Notes under the pieces: model-generated
What the model was told of the DNA's origin: nothing
The model's database searches: none
The model's input: the letters and a program-made list of their open reading frames with translations, nothing else
Program-made: the position numbers and the translations under genes
From: Neocallimastix lanati (nom. inval.)
Taxonomy: Eukaryota > Neocallimastigomycota > Neocallimastigomycetes > Neocallimastigales > Neocallimastigaceae
Direction: 5' to 3'
DNA length: 62,500 nucleotides
Assembly: GCA_016946835.1 (NCBI GenBank)
Contig: JACVTC010000014.1
Coordinates: 427,501 to 490,000, forward strand
Part shown: in pieces, positions 1 through 13,869 of the stretch
How the letters are laid out: every line of letters starts with the position of its first letter
How positions within the stretch are numbered: the first letter of the stretch is position 1

Positions 1-82
1 TTTTCATTTTATACTTATTAAAAAAAAAAAAAAGGTAAAGAGTTTCACAATGAATATCAATAAAAGTTTCATCATTTTTATT

Positions 83-557
83 TTTATCAATATTTATTCT
101 TATTAGTTTTAACTTCATTTAAAAAGATTCATTAAAAAAAAAAAAAAAAAAAAATTATTTAAAAAAAGTTTAAAATAATATATAAATCTATCTAAATATA
201 TATTATTAATTATTATTTTATAATTTTAATTTTTATCAATATTTATTCATATTAGTTTTAACTTATTTAAAATGATTCATTAAATGTTAGAAATTAAGAT
301 TTTGATCATATTAAGTCAACTTTATTTATTTATTATAAAGAGTTGCAAATAGTTAATTTTACATGTTACATTCAATTTATACAAGTACATTATGGCTTAT
401 ACATTACATTAAATATATTACATTTTAATACATTAAACTTAATTCACATATTTTGACATTAAAAGAAAAAAAAAAAATTATTTAAAAAAGTTTAAAATAA
501 TGTATAAATCTATCTAAATATATATTATTAATTATTATTTTATAATTTTAATTTTTA
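83..557. repeat. Interleaved direct repeats
   Basis: A segment of about 80 bp starting near 154 recurs with few changes near 475-557. It contains aaatctatctaaatatatat and the following AT tract. A second motif (ttattagttttaactt and neighbours) recurs at about 83-140 and 233-285. The arrangement suggests local segmental duplication. No coding sense was seen. Confidence 0.6.
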
Positions 558-789
558 TTATTAATTTTTTTTTTTTATTCATTAAAGATTCATTAAAAGA
601 AAAATTATATAACTTATATATATATAGTAATAGAATAAAATAGAGACAAAAAAAAAGCTTGTTTTTTTTTTTTTTTTTTATTTATTTATTTATATTTTGT
701 TATTCTGCAGGCATGATTGAAATAATTAACTAATTAAAGTTAATGGATGGATTATTTACATTTATTATTATGTAATAATTAATAACCTT

Positions 790-826
<37 letters not shown>

Positions 827-859
827 GTATTTATTAAGTATATTATATAAAATTTACCT

Positions 860-1345
860 TGATAGTATATACTAATGCTAACTACTACGAGGAAATTAAG
901 GGCTCATGTCAACTACTTTCCCAAACCTCTTTAACACACTATAGAACCTTATGTTATTTAATTATATCATATATATACATACAAATGTGAAATGAGGTTA
1001 TATACAATGGTGTATTACCAAATGAAAAGAGAGTATTTTGGTACATAAATTACTTTGTAAATATACAAAGTTATTTTTTATTTTTTATTTTTTTTAGCTG
1101 ACTCTTAAATAAAAATAATGTAAATACTTTAAATATAGTATAAATTCATAAATATTTAACCTATATATACATATATATTAATATATTATTATATTTAGTA
1201 TATGTATATGTATTAGCATAAATGTTGATATATATATTACCAAGATGGCATAACACTCGATCAATTACTTAACATTTAGTGCAGTAAGAGCACCATAACA
1301 CCAATCGTACTAAATATATGAACTTAAAGTGTGGGATCAACACAA
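860..1345. other. Two small higher-GC islands of unknown origin
   Basis: About 860-960 and about 1235-1345 contain runs of mixed sequence (for example ggctcatgtcaactac and gcagtaagagcaccata) that contrast with the surrounding A/T. Neither strand gives a convincing open frame and no tRNA boxes were seen. They could be decayed transposon pieces or an unannotated non-coding RNA. Confidence 0.3.
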
Positions 1346-3254
1346 TAGTCTATATTTTAAATATATGCATTTATGTATATATGGAAGTTCATTTATAAGT
1401 ATATTTAATTATTAGTGTATAATTTAATTACCATGTTTATTTTAAATATATAATAACATATTCAATATATAGGTTATTTATTGATTATTAGTCTTTATAT
1501 TCATAATATATTTTATAACATTTATTATAAATATTGAAAAAAGTTTTCTATAAAAAAAAAAAAAAAAAAAAAGGAAAAATTGTATTTCCTTAATTATAAA
1601 ATTTTTACATAAATGAGAATAATTTTTTTCTCTATAATAAAATATTAATAAAATAACCTTTTTAGAAATTTATTATCTGGTACATTAGTACCAATTTATT
1701 TATTTATTTATTTATTTATTATTGCTTTTTCTTTAAATGTTTTTATATTTATAAAGATATAGAAAATTTTAAACATACTTTATAAAAAAATAAAATAATA
1801 TTAACATTCATAAATAATAAATAAATAAATATATAATATATAATTAATAATAAATAAATAATAAATAATAAATAATAAAATAATAAATAATAAATAATAA
1901 AAAGTTATTTATTAATAAATAATAAATAATAATTCGTATTTCATATTAACATTATTTCATAATTAATATATCTATTAATTAATAATTAATAATAATAATT
2001 AATAAATTAAAAAAAGATTTTAGGATTTCATTATTATTAACTTTAAAAAACTTTTTCTCTACATTTAGTTATTATATATATATATATATTTTTGTATTAA
2101 AAAAATATTAAATTTGTACTAATAATTATTATCACAAAAAAAAAAAAAAAAAACATTTATCATTTTATCATTTTTGTTAAACTTTTCTTTTCGTTTCTTT
2201 TTTTTTTTTTTTTAGAATTTTTTAATTTTTAATTATTTTATTTATTATATTATTTATTCTTATTATTCTTTTTCTTTTCATTATATTTATTATTATTGTA
2301 TATTTATTTCTTGTTTCAACTAATTTAACTTATATTTAACTTATAAAATTATTTTATCCAAAAGATAAGAAAAAAATTTTCACTCTTCAATTAATTACAT
2401 ATCAATAATATATATAAATACATATTTTTTATTTTAAAAAAAGAAAAAAAAATATTTTTAAAAAATATATTAGAGGAAAAAAAATTTTTTTTTTCTTTTT
2501 CTGTATAATTAAATGGAACTGGGATAAAATAAAAAATATATATAAAAAAAAAAGATGAAAATGAAAATGAAAATGAAAATATATGGTTAACTTTATATAT
2601 TATATATATAATCTATATAAAATTTTTTTTAATAATTTAAATTACAGTGAATGAAAATGATGAATGTTTTTTTTTTTTTTTTTTTTTTTTTTAATAAATA
2701 ATTTAAAGTATTCATTTTTAGTTTTAAAATTACTATTGTTATATAAAATTATAATTAATTATTCAGTTTTAAATAAATAAAGAATAATTTTATTAGTACA
2801 AATTTAACAATTTTTCAATACAATAAAAAAATACAGTAATTAAATACAGAGTAAAAAAATATTTTAAAGTTTAAAGTTTATGAATATGAAATCTTATAAT
2901 CTTTTTGTAATTCTTAATTCTTAATTTTTAATTAATTGTTATATTAATTATGAAATAATTAGTATTTATTATTTATTATTTATTTTATTAATTACTTTTG
3001 TGGGTTTGTGGGATTTTTTTAATTTCTATTGTATGGTAATAACTAAATTTAAAACAAAAAAAGGTGACAAAAAAAAAAAACTTTTTTTGTGTATATTTGA
3101 ATTAAATACTGTATTATTTTTTATAGTATATTTTTTTTTATACATAAATGATATAATATTATGAAATTATTAGTATTTTTTTAATACTTCCTTATTTAGT
3201 ACTATATTTTATAATTATTTAATTTTTAAAGTTTAGTATAATAATAAAATTGTA

Positions 3255-3765
3255 TTTTAATAATAAATAATAAAATAATAAATAATAAATAAATAATAAA
3301 TAATAAATATTAAATAAATAATAAATAATAATAAAATAAAATAACAATAAATAAATAATAAATAATAAAAAATAAAAAAATAACAATAAATAAATAAAAA
3401 ATAAAAAATAAAAAATAACAGTAAATTATGTAATATGTAATAAATAACAATAAATAAATAATAAATAATGAAAAATAACAGTAAATCATGTAAATCATGT
3501 AATATGTAATAAATAACAATAAATAAATAATAAATAATAAAAAATAAAAAATAATAGTAAATCATGTAATATGTAATAAATAACAATAAATAAAAAATAA
3601 TAAAAAATAAAAAATAATAGTAAATCATGTAATATGTAATAAATAACAATAAATAAATAATAAATAATAATAAGAAATAAATAATTAACAATAAATAAAT
3701 AATAAATAATAATAAGAAATAAATAATTAACAATAAATAACAAATGCAATAATAAGAAATATATT
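3255..3765. repeat. Compound AT minisatellite
   Basis: AAATAAT-type heptamers are mixed with a larger repeated block that contains gtaaatcatgtaatatgtaa followed by taaataacaataaataaa. The block recurs near 3420, 3480, 3550 and 3620. The absence of stops on the minus strand comes from the repeat and gives Leu/Ile/Tyr/Phe-only translations, so it is not a gene. Confidence 0.8.
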
Positions 3766-5488
3766 TACAAAGAAATAAAGAGCTACTTTAATGATGTTTT
3801 TTAAATAATTAATATAAAATATTTAAAATAATTCTATATAATTTTTTAATAATAATAAAAAAATCAGTAAAAAAAATATTAACAAATTAAATATTTTAAT
3901 ATATTATAATTGAATTTAATTGTTTTTATTTTTTTATTTATTATTCAATTAATTGTTTAATTATTTAATAAGGATTATTTTAAAAAAATATATATATATT
4001 TATTTATTTAAATATCATGAATAATTTGTATTTATTAATTCATATTAAATAATTAAAAAGAAATATTATGACTATTATTATAAATGTATATTAATTATTT
4101 TTTTAATATAGAATTCCAGACTTCAGTTCATTTTGTCACGTGTTTGTTTATATAACAATGTATTAGTTATATTTATACACATATAATGTTATTTATCTGC
4201 ATCAATATAATATAGTTATATTCATTTAATCATCAACTATTACTTATTTATCCTTATTAACTATTAATATATATTTAGTACTTTATTTATTGATTTACAA
4301 TAAAGTATATAAAATAAAAATGAAGATCTTAATTTCTATTTATAAAATGAATTTTTAATGATATTAAATTACTAATATTTATCTACTTATCAATTATTAA
4401 TAAATATATTTATTTATTTATATATTTATATATCTATTTATTTACTATAAAGTATATAAAAATAAAAATAAAAATAAGATCTTGAAAATTTATTTTATAA
4501 GGGATGATAAATAGAAATTAATTAGTGATAATATTAAATTACTAATATGTAAGCTTTTATAATAAAAGTTTTTAAATAATTATATTATAATTATAAATTA
4601 TTATATTGTTATATTTTTTTTTAATTATCATTTCACTTTAATAATAATGAATTAAAATTATAAATTATTATATTATTATATTTTTATTTTTCTTATTATT
4701 ATTTCACTCATCTGTATTTTATTTTAATATTCTACATTTTCTATTAATTATTATGTATTTTATATAGGTATTTCTTTCATGAATTCGAATTTGATGCCGA
4801 AATATCTTTAAAACTATTCATTTGAATTGCAAATCATTTTCACGTATATAAATATTAAAATTTCTCAATAAACTATAAAATTTAATTGATAATTAAATTA
4901 TTATTCTTAATTTATGGTTAAATAAAAAAAATTTAAATATATTATTTAATATATGTTTTTAAGTTTGCTTAACATATTTTTTTTTCTTTTTTTTAATTAA
5001 TTCTAAATTGGTTTATCAAATGTGAAATATATTACAATATATATATTTAAATTAAATATTAAATTATAAAAAATAAATTAAATCTGTTAAAAAAAAAAAA
5101 AAAAAAAATTTAAAGTGAAATAAAATTATTCCTAATGAAAAATTAATAATGATAATAATAGTGTGCAACACAGATATAAATATAAATATTAGTTAATAGT
5201 AATAAAAAAAAAATGTTACTGTATTTTAAACCATAACTTTCTTTTTGTAAAAAATAAAATTCTAGATCAAAAAATTTTTATCACCTAAATTGATAGAAAT
5301 TTTTATTTTATTTTAATTTTTTTTTTATATTATTTTGATATTATTATTATTTTATTTTATTTTTAATATTATTTTAATTTTATTTGATGCATTAATAACA
5401 TATAGTTATTCATTTTTATTAAACATTAAAATATTTATAAAAACAAAAAAAAAAAAAAAAAAATCTATTATATTCATTTTATATATTA

Positions 5489-5900
5489 TATAGTCTTTCC
5501 AGTTTTTATCCTGGTAGTTAGTACTCAGGACAAACACACATAAGGTTTCTATATCCACCACCTCTGGAATTTATATGGAGTAATTTCATTCTCTCAGGGT
5601 ATTTTTCCCAACAAGTGAAATTAGTGTTCGCTTGCTATGGTATGTATACTTGTTGCTAGACTGTGTATTTGCTTGTGCAGAGAGCACCTGATTTCTGAGA
5701 GGATTAGTGTAGTTGTTCCTCTATTGATGATGATTCAAGAGATCATTGGAAAGAAGCCCATCGTATAAAGCCGCTTATAGGGAATGTCTTTCATATTAGC
5801 CTTGCTTAGAGAGAGGTTGTATTGACTCCTAAACCGTATGGCAAAGAGTTCATTGAGAGTCTGAAGGCCATAGTGTTCTCCCCTCTCGTTAATCCAGTCC
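5489..5900. other. GC-richer island, probable decayed mobile or coding fragment
   Basis: This roughly 400-bp block has near-balanced base composition inside almost pure A/T sequence and ends at aaataaataaataaata. On the minus strand one frame stays open for about 55 codons from the 5890 end (reads TRGEHYGLQTLNELF and continues). On the plus strand a shorter open piece reads VLTPKPYGKEFIESL. Neither was recognised as a known family. The AATA-type tail resembles the one after the LINE remnant at 14.2 kb, so a retroelement fragment is possible. Confidence 0.4.
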
Positions 5901-6164
5901 AAATAAATAAATAAATATATTATATATATCTATATATCTATAAATTAATATTCTTTTATGTTTTTATTACTTATAAAAATATTTTTAACATTGCATATTT
6001 TTATTTAATTATTATTTTATATTCAATATTATCTTTATTTTTATCATATGAAACCTAAGACTTTTTTTATAAACTTTGTTTTTACGAATGGCCAACTCAA
6101 TAATTCATTTATCTTCAACTTTTTTTTAATATTAATCTTTTTTTATATTATTATTTTTTTATTA

Positions 6165-6478
6165 TTTAATTTTTTCAACTCAATATTTATTCAATTAAAT
6201 TAATTATTATCTACCTCTATTTAATTATTTTAATTATTGACATAAACTTGAATTTTTTTTTTTTTTTTTGGTTAATTTTTTATAATACACCACTTAATAA
6301 ATTATTTATTACCACCTTTTTTTTTAAAAAATTTTTTTAATATTATTATTATTTTTTTGTTTTGCTTTTTGTTTTTTCCACTCAATATTTATTCAATTAG
6401 GTCATTATCATCTCTATTTAATTTTTAAATTACTGACATAAATTTCTTTCTATATGCATGAATTTTTTTTTTTTTTTT
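6165..6478. repeat. Direct repeat pair of about 110 bp
   Basis: The block at about 6165-6270 (ctcaatatttattcaatta, then a ctatttaatt tract, tgacataaa and poly-T) recurs at about 6367-6478 with several substitutions. It is an old duplication with no recognisable gene content. Confidence 0.5.
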
Positions 6479-8599
6479 ATTTTATTTTGTTTCAATAGAT
6501 GAAATAAAGTTTAATATATTATAAATGTATATATATGGTAATATCAACCACTGAATATTTATGAGAAAAAAAAAAGTAATTAAATTTTAAATTATTTTTA
6601 AACAAGGGGTAATATATATAATTAAAAAAACAATAATTAATAATTTTATTTCGAAAAGTTTAAACTTAATTAATTATTAAAATTTGAATTATTGTTTATT
6701 CATTCCAAATTAGGAAGTAATGTAATTAAATGTACCATATCTATCCACATTCTATTTAATCTATGTAGAATAAAATTATTTTAAAATCAATTTATATACA
6801 TCTAATATATATAAATGTGCATGAATATTTATAACATATTAATGTTTTATTAATAAAAAAAAAATATACTACTTTTTTTATAAATACAAAATTACATTTA
6901 CAATCCAAAAATATATGCCTTTTTTTTAATGATAGTATTTATTTTTATCATTTATTATTATTTTTGATTATTTTATTTTTAAAATTGCTTCAATTTTGTA
7001 TATAGATTTTTTTTATTTTTTTTACTTTTTTTTATTTCATTATTATTTTTTTTTAATTTCATATTCATATTAATATTTGTACTTTAGTGTTATAGCTATT
7101 TTTATATGTAAATGATTCGTTTCGTTTTGAAGAGTTTATAAAGCTTTTTTTTACTTTTAAATTTAAAAAAATTTTTTATTTTTAACTATATTTTTCGTTC
7201 ATGGTTCATATAATTTTTAATATTAATCTTCGAAGCTGAGTATATATATGTATAAATATATTAATTGGATAAATTATTATGATTATTATTATTTTTTTTA
7301 TTATATATTTAAATTTAGTATTATTTATAAATATAAGAAAGAAAGTATTAATTTCTTCTTTAAGGAATAATAAAAGTATTAAATATAGTTAAAATATTAA
7401 AATCTTTTTATATACTATAAATAATGTAATTAAATATAATTAAAATATTAAAATTTATTATATTATATGTACTAATATAATTTCTAATAATAAATATTAT
7501 TATATCATACATTTAGAAATAAGTATTACAAAAAAAATTGATGAATTTACTTTTAATTCCATTAAATTATATAATAATAATAATATTTATGTGTTCTCTT
7601 ATTTTATTATTAGTTTGTTTCTAACAATAATAATGAAAAAACTTGAATTTTATTATTTTCAAAGATAAAACTTAGATCATATGAAATGTCTTTTTAAATA
7701 TAAAAAAAAAATTATTGGTATTATTATTATCCACATAGAAATAAGTAAAGAATTTAAAGGAATTTGTTTTATTATTTGTTATGCTTTGACTTGTCTTTTT
7801 ATTTATTTATTTGTTATAATTATTATATTTTATCTCAAAAAATTTGATTTTTCCCTAATTTACTAAATTTGGAGAAAAAAAAAAGATTATTATGAAAATT
7901 TGCATAATATATTCTAATTATTTTATTTTGATTTATAGTTCTATTTTTTTTTTTTTAATAATATTTTCTAATAATTATTATTTAAATAAATATATAATTA
8001 TAATAATAAATTATTTAATTAAAAAAAATAAGATGATAAATCAATTTCATATATTATATATTTATATAAATTAAAATTAAAATTTTAATATTAAATAAAA
8101 TTACTCGATTTTTAATAATAATAAAGTTTTTTTTAATTTGCTAATCATTAAATATGTTATTTGTTATTGTTTATAATATAAACCGCTTTTTATCATTTTA
8201 ATATATTTATTATATATTAACAAATAAATTACATGATTTAATTAAATTAATTTAAAATAATAGATTTAAAGTTATATTAAAAATTTAAAAAAAAATCAAT
8301 ACAGTTTAGATAAATAATATTGTTTAGATGGATTTCTTTTTATTTTTTTTTAAAAAAAATAAATTTAATAAAAAAATATATATTTTAATAATATATTGAG
8401 TTATATTATTTTAAATAAAAAAATATTATTTCTTTAATATTAATTCAACTTTTTGTAATTATAAAAATAATTTATGCTTATGACATAATGTTACAATATA
8501 TTAACAATATGTTATAACAACTTAACAATTATTATAAAATTTAATTAATAGCTAATAAATGATTAATAATAAATTATTAAAAATAAGTAATAAATAAAA

Positions 8600-8945
8600 A
8601 TGAGTAATAAATAATAAATAATAAATAATAAATAATAAATAATAAATAATAAATAATAAATAATAAATAATAAATAATAAATAATAAATAATAAATAATA
8701 AATAATAAATAATAAATAATAAATAATAAATAATAAATAATAAATAATAAATAATAAATAATAAATAATAAATAATAAATAATAAATAATAAATAATAAA
8801 TAATAAATAATAAATAATAAATAAATAATAAATAATAATAATAATAATAATAATAAATAATAAATAAATAATAAATAATAAATAATAAATAAATAATAAA
8901 TAAATAATAAATAAATAATAAATAAATAATAAATAAATAATAAAT
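8600..8945. repeat. (AAATAAT)n heptanucleotide satellite
   Basis: About 30 nearly perfect heptamers run from roughly 8602 to 8820, then degenerate into AAAT/AAT mixtures to about 8945. The same unit occurs near 1850-1935, within 3255-3765, and on the opposite strand near 50125-50395. Stop-free minus-strand frames here are repeat artefacts. Confidence 0.9.
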
Positions 8946-10977
8946 AAAAATCATAAAAAATCATAAATATTACATAATAATTAAATAATTAATTATAAAT
9001 AATAAAATAATTAAAAACTATATAATTTGTATATATTTATTTTATATTTAAAAAAAGGTTTGATAATAAAATTTGATTATTATTATATAAACAAATTCAT
9101 TCAATTTAGTAATCATAAGAAAGCGTTCAAAACAAAAAAAAGAGAGAATATAGTTGTAAATTTAAGGAATACTAATTTATTATAATCATATTACCATAAC
9201 GATTTCTTAGACTAATCTTAATTTATATATATATATATATATATATATAAAGATGCATGATTAAATGGAATCGTTTTAACATGATACTTTTTCAAGAGGA
9301 ATTTTGTATTTTAAGGATTACTGGAATATCAGCAATTTAATTAATAATAAAAAATTTTAAAAAAAAAAATAAAAAAAATTAAAGAATTAATAATAATAAT
9401 ATTAGATTTACATATGAATTTATTATAAAGATATTTGTTTGCTTAATTTTTTATATGAATTAAAGTTACTTAATTTATTATACTATTTTTTATTGATATA
9501 TAATAATCTAATTTAATATATTTAAGGTTGTACATAAATTTAGTAATAAAGTACAAATTAATATCCTTTTTTTTAATTTAAATTTTTTATTTTTTAATTT
9601 TGTGATATTTATTTTATATATATAAATATATTACAATTGTTTTTATTTCTTATATTTATTTATTAAAATAATTAAAATAAAATTTAAATTACAATATATA
9701 TTCCGATTTAATTAATTATATAATTAAAATAAAAATATTATATATTAAAATTATATTGATAATTTTTTCTATATTCTATTTTATAAAGAAATGGTTAATT
9801 AAATTTTCAAAAAAATTTTTTTAATAAATAACATTTTTGGCAATAATTTTTTAAAGTTTAAAAAATATTATAATGCTCATATTACACAAAATCCATCACC
9901 TTTCATTATTAAAAGTTATAAATTATTATATAAAATATATGTAATAAAATTTTAATTCTATATTATTTAAATATTTAACATATATTAAATTTATAATATA
10001 TATGAACATAATATATTATATATTATAATATAATATTTAAGTATATTAAATTATAATTTTATTTATATACTAATAAAATTTTAATTTAATGACCTATTTT
10101 TTTTAAAGGAATATATATAGAATAAAATTATTCTTCCTTTCATTTTTATTTTAAAATATTTTTTTTTTCTTTTTATAAAAATATAAGAATATAAAAATAA
10201 AAAAAAAAGATATAATTTTTGTATTAAAATAATTATGCCAATAAATATTAAATATATGAATAATAAAAAAATATTATAAATTCAAGTAATTTATATTAAT
10301 ATAAAATATTTATTTAAATATAAACGAATACATAGAATTAGTTTTATAAATAATTTGAATTTTATTTGAAAATAAACACAATAAAAAATTTTTTTATTAT
10401 ATTTCTTTATTTTTTTTTTAATTATAAAAATTTCAATTTAACTATAGATCTTTAAATATTATTATTAAAAAAAAATAAGAAAAGTAATAAAAAATACAAG
10501 TTAAAGTATTTTAAAATAATTTCAATATCAAAATAAATAATTATCAACAGAAACAAAAATAATAGAAAAGAAAAAAGAGGTATTCTTTTTTCTTTTCTTC
10601 TTCTTTTTTTATATCCAATATTTTTGACATTTATATTATTATAATAAATCAATAATATTATACCTATTTATTTTTTTTTTAAGTTAAAATAATAATAATA
10701 ATAATAATAAAATAAAATATAAATAAAGCATATGTTGTATATATAATATTATTATTTAAATAAGTAATAGAAATCAGTATTCAGTATTTTGGTATTATTT
10801 ATTATATTTGTTAAATATTGTTCAATTGATAAAATATTTAAACTTTAGAAAAAAAATAAAAATAAAAAAAAAGTTGAAAAAAAAATACTAATAAAAAAAT
10901 TATTAAATAAAGAAAATAAATTATAATAAAGTAAATAAAATAAAAAAAAAAAAACAAAGAAAAGGAAATAGTATAAA
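8946..10977. other. AT-rich region upstream of the membrane-protein gene
   Basis: No gene was seen. It holds TA dinucleotide runs (near 9225-9250), homopolymers and scattered AT repeats. The last few hundred bases before 10978 are probably the promoter and leader of the next gene, but no specific element could be defined. Confidence 0.6.
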
Positions 10978-11958
10978 ATGAACAAGTTAAATATATGTTT
11001 TTTCTTATTATTATGTATAATATCTATTGAAATAATATATTCATATCCAATAGAAACTAATAATAATAAAGTTTGTAATGATGGAAGTTGTATGTTAGAA
11101 GAAGGAGTAGCCGATGAAGTATTACCGGATGTTGTAGGAGGTAATTATTCAAATACTCAAAATGAAGAAAATATACCAATTGGATCAGGAAATAATAAAG
11201 AAGGAATAAATCAAAATGATTATTTCAGTAATAATGGAAATACTATAGATAACAATAATAGAGTTAATAATAGTTCAAACAATCAAAATGATATAACAAA
11301 TCAAAATATTATTCCAAGTCAAGAAAATAGTCAGGAAAATAAGGTTATACCTAATCAAAATAAGCCTTCTGAAAAACCTACTGAAAGACCTTCGGGAAAA
11401 CCTTCGGAAAAGTTAAATAATAAAATAAATTATTTACCTTATATAATAGTTTTATTAGGTATATATTATAAATGAAATTATTAAATAATTTATACATATT
11501 CATTATTTAATAAAATTTATTTATATTATTTATATATATACTTTTTATTTATTTATCAAATTTATTATTATTATTGTAATATTTATTTTAATAAAATATT
11601 AATAATATTAAATTTTTTATTTTTTATTTATTTTTTTTTTAAATTTCGAAAAAAAAAGTTATATTTGTTATTATAATTATTTTAGTTGTGGCAATAATAA
11701 TTTATAAAAGAAAATATTTAAGAGAGGAAAGAGATTTAATAACTTCTTTGGATGATGATAACAAACCTGGAAATCTAATGGAAAAAATACAAGCAATTGA
11801 AAAAGATAATGCAAATAAAAAAAATAATTCGTTAATTAACTTTAGTATGGCTAATATCATTAGTACAAGCTTTTCAAATAATGAAAGTCGTTATAATAAT
11901 GGTACATATTAAATAATATTTTTTTTTATATATAAATTTATTTATATGTTATCTATTC

Positions 11959-12010
<52 letters not shown>

Positions 12011-13142
12011 CCATTTTTTTTTACTACTTTAAATATAAATTAGAAATTTATAATTATATTAATTTATATATATATATATAGGTTATTCATTTAATAATGA
12101 AAATAATGATTATGGTAAAACATTTGAGAATATAGATAGAGGTTTAAAGCCACCACCAGCACGTGAAAATAATACAAAGAAAAAGAACATTATTAAAGTT
12201 AAAAGTAATACACCTCTTAAAATTAGTACAAAAAGAAAATCTAAAAATTCAGATATTTCAAGTGCACAAAAAACAAACTCAGGAAGTTTTTCTATTAATA
12301 GAACATCAACAGAAATGAGTTTAGCATTAACTCAAGGTAGATTATCTCATTGTAGTAGTAATGGAGGTTTTGGATATAAAAACAATAAATTAAATAAACA
12401 TAGTTCAGTTGCATTAACATTCGGATGTCAAGCTCTTTCGGAAAAGGAATATGATTCAACTACTGAAAGTCCAAATACTACTAGTCCAAATCGTATAAGT
12501 ATACAAACTAATAATCAAAGTTCTGTTAGTTCAAGATTAAGTAGTCAAAGAAATATAACATCATTTATTGCTAATAGAATTTCATCTTATATTAGAGGTC
12601 ATAAAAAAGTAAGTAGAAATGGAAATAAAAAACAAAAAGCAAAAAATAAAAAAAATAATAATTATTTAAAAAAATAAAGCTATAAGATATCATATTAAAA
12701 GTTACATTTTTTATTGTATTATTTATATATTAATAATTTATTTTTAAATTTTGTATATTTAATTAAAAATATTTATATATATTATATTTTATAGGATAGT
12801 GAATATGAAAGAGGAAGTTACACAGATGAATCTTCTTCAAGGTATACTTATAACTCAAAAAGTAAAAGTTATTTGAGTGGAAATGATTTTACGGAAATAG
12901 TAAAGGATAATAATTCTCATATTTCAAATAAAAAATCTGATATTAATATTGATACTTCATTAAAAAATAAAGAAAGAGATGATTCTAATCCATTCACATC
13001 CCCAGTAACTTCATCAGCTACCGATTTAAATGAAAATAGTTCTGAACAGTTATTAAATAAAAATCATGAATATATTACATCATTTATAAGTAATAATAAT
13101 AATGAAAAATTGGATTTATCATTGAGTATTAAAAAATACTAG
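10978..13142 (+). CDS. Single-pass membrane protein, signal peptide, Asn/Ser-rich; function unknown
   Basis: Proposed exons are 10978-11458, 11686-11901, 12082-12608 and 12795-13142, with GT...AG introns and consistent phase, giving about 523 residues. The ATG opens a signal peptide (MNKLNICFFLLLCIISI). A short Cys pair (CNDGSC) follows, then an Asn/Gln-rich ectodomain and a Pro/Lys/Ser-rich stalk (KPSEKPTERPSGKPSEK). The transmembrane helix spans the exon 1/2 junction and ends at YKRKYL. The cytoplasmic part has a PPPA motif and is Ser/Asn/Lys-rich. A second in-phase acceptor at 11658 would add nine hydrophobic residues to the helix. The topology (type I) resembles fungal cell-surface sensors, but no named family was recognised. 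Intron 2 contains a poly-T run of about 45 bases. The gene model is inferred from splice signals. Confidence 0.75.
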
Positions 13143-13382
13143 AATAAAATAAAATATTTAATATATATATATTTATTTAACAAAAAATAAATTTTTTTTA
13201 TTTTCTTTTTTAAAATATTTTTAAAGATCTATTATATTCTATTCAGTATAATTAACATAAATTATTTATTAAAGATAGAAACAATAAAATTAAAATAAAT
13301 AAATATATATATAATTAAAAAAAATTTTAAAATAGAAAAATTTTTGAAATAGTGTATTTATATATATTTAATTATAAAAAAG

Positions 13383-13415
<33 letters not shown>

Positions 13416-13690
13416 ATGAGATAAATAAATAAATGAAATTTATATTATAATTAATTAAAAAATTAATAATGTATAAATGTATATAAATATATATAGTAGT
13501 TAAATTTATTGTTTGATGTGTAATGTATATAATATAAAGATTATTTCTTTATATATATAATGTATATATGTGTATATTATATACAGATATATAACATCAT
13601 TCAATTTGTTGATGAAATTTTTATTAGTTTTTCTCTGATTGTTTATGAGAAATCATTGTACTTTTAAATGTACTTTTCACCTACATGTAT
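13143..13690. other. AT-rich spacer
   Basis: No gene was recognised. The segment from about 13590 contains slightly mixed sequence leading into the retroelement tail at 13700 and may be part of the same decayed element. Confidence 0.5.
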
Positions 13691-13697
13691 TTTTTTT

Positions 13698-13759
13698 ATA
13701 ATAAAATTAATAAAGTTATGGAAGTGTATTCTCTTCCCTGTCTAAAAAAAAAAAAAAAA
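13698..13759 (+). mobile_element. 3' end of a LINE-type element with poly(A) (family C tail)
   Basis: The sequence has an AATAAAG signal, then tggaagtgtattctcttccc, then tgtct and a 16-base poly(A). The reverse complement of almost the same end occurs at 46279-46345, also with poly(A). Two independent copies ending at the same base before poly(A) indicate a retrotransposed 3' end. Only about 55 bp is clearly shared, so the body is either severely 5'-truncated or decayed. Confidence 0.7.
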
Positions 13760-13810
13760 GAGAAATCATTGAACATTCCCAATGATAAAGAGGAAGAATT
13801 TGTTGATGAT

Positions 13811-13866
<56 letters not shown>

Positions 13867-13869
13867 TTT

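Larger units (their letters stand above)
1..3250. other. AT-rich gene-free region
   Basis: No coding potential was recognised on either strand. The stretch is A/T with long homopolymers (for example near 800-820 and 2669-2692), TATA-type runs and heptamer-like AAATAAT repeats near 1850-1935. Two slightly higher-GC patches (about 860-1030 and 1235-1345) are noted separately. Confidence 0.7.
3766..8600. other. AT-rich gene-free region
   Basis: No gene was recognised apart from the island at 5489-5900. Short open frames such as those at 7681-8074 are Ile/Phe/Lys/Asn-only and match base composition. A roughly 110-bp direct repeat is present near 6165-6270 and 6367-6478, sharing ctcaatatttattcaatta and tgacataaa. 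Confidence 0.65.

Noticed and set aside
3257-3749. Minus-strand open frames of 69-158 codons
   Set aside because: They translate an AT minisatellite into Leu/Ile/Tyr/Phe only. The lack of stops follows from the repeat.
7681-8074. Two short plus-strand open frames (60-61 codons)
   Set aside because: Composition-driven Ile/Lys/Phe/Asn peptides with no domain, splice context or neighbours to support them.
8563-8964. Minus-strand frames of 125-133 codons
   Set aside because: Produced entirely by the heptanucleotide array.
10452-10652. Minus-strand 66-codon frame
   Set aside because: Lys/Arg/Phe/Leu low-complexity translation of A/T tracts next to the promoter of the plus-strand gene.
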